A DNA stretch of 64,000 nucleotides from positions 1-64,000 of the forward strand of contig NZ_LQOL01000025.1 of NCBI RefSeq assembly GCF_002101555.1. Reading direction: 5' to 3'. Both the position numbers and the translations under genes were made by a program. A model generated the notes under the pieces. It was not told the origin of the DNA and searched no databases. It saw nothing but the letters and a program-made list of their open reading frames with translations. How positions within the stretch are numbered: position 1 is the stretch's first letter; each line of letters starts with the position of its first letter. Of this stretch, positions 1 through 7,179 are shown piece after piece. This DNA is from Mycolicibacterium canariasense (lineage in GTDB: Bacteria; Actinomycetota; Actinomycetes; Mycobacteriales; Mycobacteriaceae).

Positions 1-199
1 CTCATTTTCGAGAGACCTCGACCTCTATCCCGGCAACGACGCGCCAACCACCTCTACACCCTCATCTGTGAAGAGCCGCTATACCTCCCATTATTTTGGG
101 TGTAGCGTCCCAATTTGTGAACCGGAATCGATGCCGGTCGCGGAGTACCGAGTGGCGAGCCGGAGTGAACTCGCCGGTTGAGAGCGTGGAGGCACTGCG
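1..199. other. Leader region upstream of the DUF427 gene
   Basis: I see no gene here. The last bases before position 200 contain a GGAGG Shine-Dalgarno sequence at the right distance from the ATG, so this segment is probably promoter and 5' untranslated region of the following gene. The stretch around positions 85-105 is less GC-rich than its surroundings and is the likeliest promoter area, but no single -10 hexamer stands out. Confidence 0.4.
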
Positions 200-1066
200 A
201 TGGGATTGGCCTGGCAGCAAGGACCATGTGCTCCTCAGCCGGCCGGCCAGTACCTCACACCGGTGCCGCTGCCCCGACTACTATACGCCGAGCCTTTGCG
301 GCGCCGGATGAGGGCACGGCTGGGGCAGTCCTGGGTCGCAGACAGTGAAGATGTTCTGTTGTTACATGAGCCGGGTCGTTATCCCGTGGCGTACTTTCCG
401 CTCGGAGACGTCGACGCGCGGGTGCTCGTGCGCGATGGACACGTCACCCAGCATTCCGAACTAGGGCCGGTTACCTGGTTCGGAGTGCGCAGCGGGCAGC
501 GGGATGTCAGACGAGCCGCGTGGGGGTTCGAATCGCTGCCGGTTCATGCGCGTGTGTTGGATGGGCGTGTGGCGTTTGCGTGGCGGGCCATGGATGCCTT
601 CTACGAAGAGGACGAGCGGATCGTCGGCCATGCTGCGGATTTTTATCATCGCATCGACATCCGTTCGACATCAAGACATCTCGTGGTTCGGGATGGCGAT
701 CGAGTGGTCGCCGATACTGGGCGGCCGTTGGCGTTGTTCGAATCGGGTTTTGCCCCGCGCTGGTATGTCCCACGAGAAGATATCGACACAACGGCGCTAC
801 GGCCGGTCGACGTCCAAACCTTCTGTCCTTACAAAGGGTTGGCCAGCTACTACGACATCGGTGATCGACCGCGCGCGGCGTGGTCGTACCCCGACGCCTG
901 GGCGGAGGTGGAACGGGTGCGTGACTTCGTGTCCTTCGAACCCGACAAGATCGAGGTATGGCTCGATGATCGACGACTGGTCATGGAGCCAGGGCAGGCC
1001 GTGCTCGCCCACGGCCCTGATCGGGGCCTCGATCCAGACGAGCTCGCTCGCGGCAGGTTCGTCTAG
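200..1066 (+). CDS. DUF427 domain protein (two tandem domains)
   Basis: A 288-residue cytosolic protein of unknown biochemical role. Residues ~45-135 and ~150-265 each resemble a DUF427 domain, a small beta-rich fold common in actinobacteria. The second copy carries the family hallmarks WYVPREDI and TFCPYKGLASYY, followed by a tryptophan-containing segment. The first copy is more diverged and has YFPLGDV in the equivalent place. The ATG at 200 is preceded by a GGAGG ribosome site, which favours it over the in-frame ATG at 308. Nothing nearby suggests a pathway. The family assignment is secure and the function is unknown. Confidence 0.85.
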   Translation: MGLAWQQGPCAPQPAGQYLTPVPLPRLLYAEPLRRRMRARLGQSWVADSEDVLLLHEPGRYPVAYFPLGDVDARVLVRDGHVTQHSELGPVTWFGVRSGQRDVRRAAWGFESLPVHARVLDGRVAFAWRAMDAFYEEDERIVGHAADFYHRIDIRSTSRHLVVRDGDRVVADTGRPLALFESGFAPRWYVPREDIDTTALRPVDVQTFCPYKGLASYYDIGDRPRAAWSYPDAWAEVERVRDFVSFEPDKIEVWLDDRRLVMEPGQAVLAHGPDRGLDPDELARGRFV

Positions 1067-1147
1067 CGAGTACCGGATGCGATCCCTTGGCGCGGTAATC
1101 GCATCAGCGCTGTGTCACCGCGAACTACCAGCTATGAAAGGGAACCA

Positions 1148-2635
1148 ATGAGCACCCAGTATGAGAACGGCGAGGCCGTGCAGGGAACCGGCGAAGTCTA
1201 CGACGTCATCGTCCTCGGTGGGGGACCGGTCGGCATCAACGCCGCAGACCGCGCTCATGCGCAGGGCCTGTCGGTGGCGCTGATCGAGCGCGAACTGGTG
1301 GGGGGCGAATGCAATTACTGGGGCTGCGTGCCCAGCAAGTCACTACTGCGCCCCGTGCTCGCGGTCGCCGACGCGCGTCGAGTCGACGGCGCACGAGAAG
1401 CCGTCATCGGAGGCATCGATCCGAAGGGTGTGTTCGGTCGCCGCGACCGTTATGTCACCAATTGGGATGACACCCCGGTGGCCGAGGCGGTTGCCGCTAT
1501 GGGACCGCGGTTGTTTCGCGGACACGCCCGACTGGCCGGTGCGCGTCGAGTCGCGCTCACCACCGCAAACGAAGGCGTTGTCGCACTGCGGGCCCGCCAC
1601 GCGGTGGTGATCTGCACCGGAACGACGGCAGCTGTTCCCGACCTTCCCGGTGTGGCAGAGGCCAAGCCGTGGACGAACCGAAAAGCGACGGACAGCAGTG
1701 AGGTGCCTGCTCGATTGGCGGTTGTCGGAGCCGGCGGTGTGGGCGTCGAGATGGCCACGGCATGGCGTGGCCTCGGATCATCGGTGACACTGTTGGCGCG
1801 CACCGCCAGCCTGCTGCCACGAATGGAGTCGTTCGTCGGAAAGCACGTCCACGCCGGCCTGGTGGAGTCGGGGGTGGACGTACGGGTCGGCGTCGCGGTT
1901 TCGTCGCTGTGCCGGACCGGCGGGGTCGGCCCCATCCAGGTCACACTGGATTCCGGGGAGCGGCTGGAGGTGGATGAAATCCTGTTCGCGACAGGACGTA
2001 TCCCGAACACCTCCGACATCGGTCTGGAAACCATCGGTCTGCAGCCGGGTAGTTGGCTCGACGTGGATGACACCTGCACGGTGCGTGCGGTCGAAGGAGA
2101 TTGGCTTTATGCGCTCGGCGATGTCAATCACCGCGCCTTGCTGACGCACCAAGGCAAGTACCAGGCCCGCATTGCCGGTGCGGTGATCGGTGCCCGGGCA
2201 CACGGTCAGCCGGTCGACACCGAACCATGGAGTCCCCATGTCGCAACCGCGGACGAATTCGCTGTACCGCAAGCATTTTTCACCGACCCGGAAGCAGGTT
2301 CGGTAGGGCTGACCAGCGAGCAGGCGACGCGCCGAGGGTATCGAGTGCGAACGGTCGATGTCGACATGGGAGCCGCGGTCCCGGGGGCCAATTTCTATGC
2401 TGACGGCTACCGTGGCCAGGCGCGGATGGTTGTCGACGAAGACGGTGAGTACCTGCTCGGCGTCACATTGGTGGGCCCGGGGGTAGCCGAGATGCTCCAC
2501 TCGGCCACCATCGCGGTCGTGAGTCGTATTCCGTTGGCGCGGCTGTGGCATGCGGTCCCATGTTTTCCCACGATCAGCGAGGTCTGGTTGCGACTTCTCG
2601 AAGCGTATCGGGACGGCCAGGGTGCCACCGATTAG
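1148..2635 (+). CDS. Flavin-dependent pyridine nucleotide-disulfide oxidoreductase
   Basis: A 495-residue class I flavoprotein disulfide reductase (mercuric reductase / lipoamide dehydrogenase fold). The FAD-binding GGGPVG lies near residue 20. A redox-active pair CNYWGC follows near residue 54, and a second Rossmann motif, GAGGVG, for NAD(P)H lies near residue 195. The second FAD segment YALGDVN and a C-terminal dimerisation domain complete the fold. Where lipoamide dehydrogenase has HPTxSE, this protein reads CFPTISE, so the acid-base histidine is absent and the substrate is probably not lipoamide. There is no N-terminal heavy-metal domain. The ATG at 1148 follows an AAAGGGA ribosome site and is preferred over the upstream GTG at 1112. 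Confidence 0.85.
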   Translation: MSTQYENGEAVQGTGEVYDVIVLGGGPVGINAADRAHAQGLSVALIERELVGGECNYWGCVPSKSLLRPVLAVADARRVDGAREAVIGGIDPKGVFGRRDRYVTNWDDTPVAEAVAAMGPRLFRGHARLAGARRVALTTANEGVVALRARHAVVICTGTTAAVPDLPGVAEAKPWTNRKATDSSEVPARLAVVGAGGVGVEMATAWRGLGSSVTLLARTASLLPRMESFVGKHVHAGLVESGVDVRVGVAVSSLCRTGGVGPIQVTLDSGERLEVDEILFATGRIPNTSDIGLETIGLQPGSWLDVDDTCTVRAVEGDWLYALGDVNHRALLTHQGKYQARIAGAVIGARAHGQPVDTEPWSPHVATADEFAVPQAFFTDPEAGSVGLTSEQATRRGYRVRTVDVDMGAAVPGANFYADGYRGQARMVVDEDGEYLLGVTLVGPGVAEMLHSATIAVVSRIPLARLWHAVPCFPTISEVWLRLLEAYRDGQGATD

Positions 2636-2698
2636 GTAGCGCGCGCCCCGGATGTACAGCTGCGGTGGGACGACGTGGGCCGGCACCATCTGTTCTAT

Positions 2699-2713
2699 TG
2701 ATGAGACTCATCA
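2699..2713. promoter_or_regulatory. Perfect inverted repeat, candidate operator
   Basis: TGATGAGACTCATCA is a perfect 7-bp inverted repeat around a single central A. It lies about 47 bp before the start of the membrane-protein gene at 2760. Its size and position fit a dimeric repressor site. No regulator gene is adjacent, so the binding protein is unknown. Confidence 0.35.
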
Positions 2714-2759
2714 GAAACGTTCGTTGGACGAGATGAGAGCCCACTGTTCGAATGGAGGC

Positions 2760-3404
2760 ATGACAACCGAGACCCGACCGAGGCCGTCGTCGACCATGTT
2801 GTCCGGCTGGAAGCTGACCTGGTTCCTCATCGCCTTCGTCGCCATCATCTCCACGATCGCGGCCACCGCGGTCGGCGGGGCGGGTGGGGCCAACCTCGGC
2901 ATCCGCATCACCGCCCGGACATCGGCGATCCTGTTCCTGCTCGCCTTCACCGCATCGTCGCTGTACCAGCTCTGGCCCACCGCCTCCACCCGGTGGATCC
3001 GGCGCAACCGCCGCTACCTCGGTGTCGCCTTCGCCGGATCCCATGTGATCCATGCCTTTTTCATCGTGGCCACCATCGTGTTGAACACGCAGCGGTTCGA
3101 TGCCGGCGTCGAACGTACTCCGCACGGCGTCTACGTCATCGACTTCATCGCGTACGGCTTCCTCATCGCCATGACCGTGACGTCCTTCGACCGCATCGCC
3201 AAACGGATGCCGTATGTGACCTGGCACCGGCTGCACGTATCCGGAAGCTATGTCATCTGGTTCGCGTTCTTCATCGCCTACTGGCGCCGCGGCGTCACCT
3301 ACACCGAGTTCTACGGGCCGTTCCTGATCATCGTCTTGGCGGCGCTCGTCATTCGCTTCATCGCGAAATCGAAACGGTACGCCAGTCGCATGAGCAGCTC
3401 ATGA
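2760..3404 (+). CDS. Ferric reductase-like transmembrane protein
   Basis: A 214-residue integral membrane protein with about six hydrophobic segments, roughly at residues 13-35, 47-66, 80-102, 118-136, 152-172 and 177-196. Histidine pairs in GSHVIHAF and WHRLHVSGSY lie in or beside membrane segments, as in b-type haem proteins of the ferric reductase/MsrQ superfamily. This suggests a membrane electron-transfer subunit, but no flavin or NADPH domain is attached. The ATG at 2760 follows GGAGG. The 3' end overlaps the convergent NUDIX gene by 6 bp. The superfamily call is reasonable and the partner is unknown. Confidence 0.7.
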   Translation: MTTETRPRPSSTMLSGWKLTWFLIAFVAIISTIAATAVGGAGGANLGIRITARTSAILFLLAFTASSLYQLWPTASTRWIRRNRRYLGVAFAGSHVIHAFFIVATIVLNTQRFDAGVERTPHGVYVIDFIAYGFLIAMTVTSFDRIAKRMPYVTWHRLHVSGSYVIWFAFFIAYWRRGVTYTEFYGPFLIIVLAALVIRFIAKSKRYASRMSSS

Positions 3405-3962
3405 GCCGGAGCGAGCGGTCTCCCGTCGCAGCCGGATCAGCAGCCAGGCCGCCAGGGACTGCGAGTCGGTGATCAGGCCGTCCCGGATCATCTCCTCGAT
3501 CTGGTCGGCGGTGAACCACTCGCTGTGCATGTCCTGCTCTTCGTGTTCGCGTTCGTGTTCGCCCTCGGTGATGCCGGTCGCCAGGAAAGCCCAGCCACGC
3601 TGGCTGCTCATCCCCGGCGCGACGTCGAGGCGGCCCAGCACCTCCCACGACTGAGCGCGCAGACCCGTCTCCTCCCGGAGTTCCTGCTCGGCCAGGGCCT
3701 CCGGCTCCGGCTCGTCACCGTCGAGGCTGCCCGGAGCGGTGCCCTGGACAAACTCCCAGCGTCGCAACCCGATTGGATAGCGGAACTGCTCCACCATCCG
3801 GTAACGGTCGCCGTCCTGGGCAACCACCAGCGCGAACGTCGGCTTGTCGATGACGCCGTAGATGCCCACCGAACCGTCGGGGCGGCGGATATCGTCCTCG
3901 CGCACCACCATCCAGTTGTTGCGGTACACCTCACGACTGGCCAGTCTTTCGATCGGGTCCAC
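3399..3962 (-). CDS. NUDIX hydrolase (ADP-ribose pyrophosphatase-like)
   Basis: A 187-residue cytosolic NUDIX enzyme. The NUDIX box is visible in the middle of the protein as a glycine followed by EALAEQELREETGL, giving the REXXEEXG core that binds the divalent metal. The upstream segment with a RQFRYPIG-type strand (here EQFRYPIGLRRWEF) resembles ADP-sugar pyrophosphatases, so ADP-ribose or a similar nucleotide sugar is the likely substrate. The GTG start at 3962 lies 6 nt behind the hexamer TACTCT, so the mRNA is probably leaderless. The gene is divergent from fadD36 with only 23 bp between start codons. Confidence 0.85.
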   Translation of the reverse strand: MDPIERLASREVYRNNWMVVREDDIRRPDGSVGIYGVIDKPTFALVVAQDGDRYRMVEQFRYPIGLRRWEFVQGTAPGSLDGDEPEPEALAEQELREETGLRAQSWEVLGRLDVAPGMSSQRGWAFLATGITEGEHEREHEEQDMHSEWFTADQIEEMIRDGLITDSQSLAAWLLIRLRRETARSGS

Positions 3963-3985
3963 CGGCCCAGAGTAGCCTCACCAGA
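3963..3985. promoter_or_regulatory. Overlapping divergent leaderless promoters (NUDIX / fadD36)
   Basis: The hexamer TAGCCT at 3973-3978 (plus) is 7 nt before the fadD36 ATG. On the minus strand TACTCT at 3974-3969 is 6 nt before the NUDIX GTG. Both match TAnnnT with leaderless spacing. The two hexamers share two base pairs (3973-3974), so RNA polymerase could hardly open both at once. Confidence 0.55.
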
Positions 3986-5386
3986 ATGCTGTTGACTTCG
4001 CTGGACCCCGCAGCCGTGGCCGCCGGACACGATCTCGCGGACGCGGTGCGCATCGATGGTGTGACCCTGAGCCGAAGCGACCTGGTCGGAGCGGCCACCT
4101 CGGTGGCCGAACGCGTGTCCGTCGCGCGGCGCGTCGCCATTCTGGCCACCCCGACCGCCACCACCGTGTTGGCCGTCACCGGATGCCTCATCGCGGGTGT
4201 CCCGTTCGTCCCGGTGCCCGCCGATGTGGGCGCCGCCGAACGCGCGCACATCCTCACCGATTCCGCTGCACAGGCATGGTTGGGGGAGTTGCCGGCCGAA
4301 ACCGAAGGGCTGCCACATATTCCGGTCCGGATGCACGCGCGGTCCTGGCATCGCTATGCCGAACCGGCGCCCGACAGCCCCGCGATCATCATGTACACCT
4401 CCGGCACCACCGGCCTACCCAAAGGGGTGCTGATCAGCCGGCGCGCGATCGCCGCCGACGTCGACGCCCTCGCCACGGCGTGGCAGTGGACCGCCGACGA
4501 CACCCTGGTGCACGGGCTCCCGCTGTTCCACGTGCACGGCCTGGTACTCGGCCTGCTCGGGTCGCTGCGGATCGGAAACCGATTCGTACACACCGGAAAA
4601 CCCACTCCCGCCGCGTACGCGGCGGCCGCCGGTTCGCTGTACTTCGGTGTGCCCACGGTGTGGTCGCGCGTGGTCGACGACGAGGCGTCGGCGCGTGCGC
4701 TCGCCTCGGCACGGCTGCTGGTTTCGGGCAGCGCGGCGCTGCCGGTACCGGTGTTCGACGAGTTGGTGCGGCTCACCGGCCACGCGCCGGTGGAGCGCTA
4801 CGGCAGCACCGAATCCCTGATCACCATCAGCACGCGGGCCGACGGGGAACGCCGGCCGGGCTGGGTGGGGCTGCCATTGCCCGGGGTGCAGACCAGACTG
4901 GTCGATGACGGGGGTGCGCCGGTGCCCCACGACGGCGAAACCATCGGCCACCTGCAGATCAAGAGCCCCACCGTGTTCAGCGGTTACCTCAATCGCCCCG
5001 ACGCCACCGCCGAGGCGTTCGACGAGGAGGGCTGGTTCCGCACCGGGGACGTCGCCGTGATCGACGGTGACGGTATGCACCGCATCGTGGGCCGGGAATC
5101 GGTCGATCTGATCAAATCAGGTGGCTTCCGAATCGGGGCGGGCGAGATTGAAACGGTGCTGCTCGGGTATCCGGGTGTGGACGAGGTGGCGGTGGTCGGC
5201 GTGCCCGACGACGATCTCGGTCAACGTATCGTTGCGTTCATCGTGGGATCCGTGGCGTCGGACGACGTGATCGACTTTGTCGCACAGCAGCTTTCGGTGC
5301 ACAAGCGGCCGCGCGAGGTGCGCGTGGTCGAATCGTTGCCGCGTAATGCGATGGGGAAGGTGCTCAAGAAGGAGTTGTTGACGTGA
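3986..5386 (+). CDS. fadD36: Acyl-CoA synthetase FadD36, malonyl-CoA synthetase-like
   Basis: A 466-residue adenylate-forming enzyme that would activate a carboxylic acid to its CoA ester through an acyl-AMP. Motifs in order are the P-loop YTSGTTGLPKG near residue 137, LPLFHVHGL, the adenine-binding YGSTES, the hinge aspartate in GWFRTGDV, and the C-terminal lysine in NAMGKVLKK. The LPLFHVHGL segment and the compact length resemble malonyl-CoA synthetases (MatB/ACSF3 type) more than long-chain FadD proteins, so a short dicarboxylate is a plausible substrate. The name is assigned from resemblance to Rv1193 and conserved neighbourhood. The start is leaderless. Confidence 0.8.
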   Translation: MLLTSLDPAAVAAGHDLADAVRIDGVTLSRSDLVGAATSVAERVSVARRVAILATPTATTVLAVTGCLIAGVPFVPVPADVGAAERAHILTDSAAQAWLGELPAETEGLPHIPVRMHARSWHRYAEPAPDSPAIIMYTSGTTGLPKGVLISRRAIAADVDALATAWQWTADDTLVHGLPLFHVHGLVLGLLGSLRIGNRFVHTGKPTPAAYAAAAGSLYFGVPTVWSRVVDDEASARALASARLLVSGSAALPVPVFDELVRLTGHAPVERYGSTESLITISTRADGERRPGWVGLPLPGVQTRLVDDGGAPVPHDGETIGHLQIKSPTVFSGYLNRPDATAEAFDEEGWFRTGDVAVIDGDGMHRIVGRESVDLIKSGGFRIGAGEIETVLLGYPGVDEVAVVGVPDDDLGQRIVAFIVGSVASDDVIDFVAQQLSVHKRPREVRVVESLPRNAMGKVLKKELLT

Positions 5387-5432
5387 CGTGGAGACCGACG
5401 CGAGTGAGGAACGAGCGAGCGGGAGTCGACCA

Positions 5433-5780
5433 ATGACCCTGAGATTCTCCGAAATCTGCATCGACGCCCATGACCCTCATGCGCAGGGCGCCTGGTGGTC
5501 GCGGGTACTCGGGTGGGAGCACCATGTCGACAAGGACGGTGACGTGGTGCTCAGCGCCCCACCGGGCGCCGGCCCGGACTGGCTGTTCCTGCAGGTTCCC
5601 GAGGACAAGACCGTGAAGAACCGGCTGCACCTGGACTTCACCCCCGATGACCAGGACGCCGAGGTGCAACGGGTGATCAGCCTGGGTGCCACGCGTGTCG
5701 ATATCGGCCAGGGGGAGCAGAGCTGGGTGGTGCTGGCCGACCCGGAAGGCAACGAGTTCTGCATCCTGTCGGCCACATAG
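5433..5780 (+). CDS. VOC superfamily (glyoxalase-like) protein
   Basis: A 115-residue single-domain vicinal oxygen chelate protein. It shows the beta-alpha-beta-beta-beta pattern, with IDAHDPHAQGAWWSRVLGW at the N-terminus and LADPEGNEFCIL at the C-terminus. The latter is typical of Glyoxalase_6-type family members. The specific substrate cannot be read from the sequence. The ATG at 5433 is 46 bp after the fadD36 stop. The gap is filled by a GAGCGA-type linker often found between mycobacterial genes, so co-transcription is likely. Metal-binding residues are only partly conserved, so catalytic activity is uncertain. Confidence 0.75.
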   Translation: MTLRFSEICIDAHDPHAQGAWWSRVLGWEHHVDKDGDVVLSAPPGAGPDWLFLQVPEDKTVKNRLHLDFTPDDQDAEVQRVISLGATRVDIGQGEQSWVVLADPEGNEFCILSAT

Positions 5781-5823
5781 CCGGTCACATGATGCTCCCA
5801 GCCTGAACTGCGACCATGGCCCG

Positions 5824-7071
5824 ATGCGTGCTCTGGCCTGGTTGGCGACGTGCGTCCTGCTGCTCGCCGGATGCGCCACCACCGCCCCGTCGCGCGCCCT
5901 GACCCCGCCGATGGGCTGGAATTCGTGGAATTCCGGTATCGAGCTGACCGAGTCCAGCGTGCACCAGATCATCGACGCCATGGTGACCTCCGGCATGCGG
6001 GACGCCGGGTACCGCTACGTCAACCTGGATGCGGGCTGGGCGGCCCCGACCCGTGACGCCGACGGTCGCCTCCACGCCGACCCTGACCGCTTCCCGCACG
6101 GGATCACCGCCCTGGCGCATTACGCCCACGATCGTGGCATGCTGCTCGGCATCTATCACAGCCCGTTCAACGAGGGCTGCGGGCAGGACCCGCGGATCGG
6201 TGCAGCGGGTCACGAGCGAATCGATGCGCAGACATTCGCCGACTGGGGCGTCGATTACCTGAAGTACGACTGGTGTCGGTTGGCGGCCGGCCACGACGAC
6301 CAGGTGAAGTACTTCACCGCGATGCGTGACGCCCTGCGCGCGACCGGCCGGCGCATCGTCTACTCCATCAATCCCAACAGCTCCGGTGATCCGGGCGCCG
6401 GCCTCGAATACGACTGGTCGAAGATCGCCGATATCACCCGCAATACCGTCGACCTGGTTCCGGCGTGGGGTGATTCGGCGCTGTGGTCATCGGGGCTCGC
6501 CGGGGTGAGCCAGGCGTTCACCGAAGCGGGCGGGGCGGCATCACCCAGCGGGCCGACCCATGTCAACGACCCCGACATGATGGTGATCGGGGTGGGCTGG
6601 AACGAGTTCGTGGCCGGGCACCCCACGATGTCCCTGGGCGCGGCCCGGGCGGACCTGACCGATGTCGAGCAGCAGGCCCATTTCTCGTTGTGGGCACTGC
6701 TGGCTGCGCCGCTCTTGGCGGGCAACGATATTCGGTCCATGTCGGCCCGGACCGCGGCACTGCTGACCAACCGCGATGTCATCGCCGTCGACCAGGATCC
6801 GTTGGTCAAGCAGGCGCATCCGTCCTCCGGTGACCCGCGGGTGCTGGTGAAGCCGCTGGCCGACGGTGCAGTGGCCGTCGGGCTGTTCAATCAGGCCGCC
6901 GACACCGTCACCATCCGCACCGCGTTGGGCGCGATCGGCTTGTCGGACGGGAGCTGTCACACCGTGCGAGATCTGTGGCAGCACACCGACTCTCAGACCA
7001 CCGGCCCCGTCGTGGCGACGGTGCCGCGGCACGGGGTGGCGCTGTTGCGGGTGAGCAGTTGCCAAGCGTGA
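5824..7071 (+). CDS. Alpha-galactosidase, GH27 family, lipoprotein
   Basis: A 415-residue exported glycosidase. A short hydrophobic signal ends in the lipobox LLAGC (Cys17), so the enzyme should be tethered to the outer face of the cytoplasmic membrane. The mature protein begins with the GH27 signature PPMGWNSWN. The catalytic nucleophile lies in YLKYDWC (Asp149), and the acid/base region is NDPDM near residues 248-252. A beta-sandwich domain follows at the C-terminus. It would release terminal alpha-galactose from glycans or glycolipids. The ATG at 5824 is chosen because it gives a perfect lipoprotein signal. It is convergent with ctpF. Confidence 0.88.
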   Translation: MRALAWLATCVLLLAGCATTAPSRALTPPMGWNSWNSGIELTESSVHQIIDAMVTSGMRDAGYRYVNLDAGWAAPTRDADGRLHADPDRFPHGITALAHYAHDRGMLLGIYHSPFNEGCGQDPRIGAAGHERIDAQTFADWGVDYLKYDWCRLAAGHDDQVKYFTAMRDALRATGRRIVYSINPNSSGDPGAGLEYDWSKIADITRNTVDLVPAWGDSALWSSGLAGVSQAFTEAGGAASPSGPTHVNDPDMMVIGVGWNEFVAGHPTMSLGAARADLTDVEQQAHFSLWALLAAPLLAGNDIRSMSARTAALLTNRDVIAVDQDPLVKQAHPSSGDPRVLVKPLADGAVAVGLFNQAADTVTIRTALGAIGLSDGSCHTVRDLWQHTDSQTTGPVVATVPRHGVALLRVSSCQA

Positions 7072-7148
7072 CCGCGTGCAAGTTTCGGTCGGTTTTTCGC
7101 AAAGATGGTCCGGTGGGTCAATGCTCATTGCGCATGGTGGTGAACCGG

Positions 7149-7165
7149 CGCGGCGAATTGCCGCG
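7149..7165. terminator. Small hairpin between convergent genes
   Basis: CGCGGC and GCCGCG pair around a GAATT loop between the convergent GH27 and ctpF genes. There is no U-tract on either strand, so a role in termination is only suggested by position. Confidence 0.3.
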
Positions 7166-7179
7166 GGTGGGGATGACAC

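Noticed and set aside
5388..5432. Longer VOC protein starting at the GTG at 5388
   Set aside because: The extra residues come from a GAGCGA-type intergenic linker and do not resemble the family. The ATG at 5433 starts the conserved first strand.
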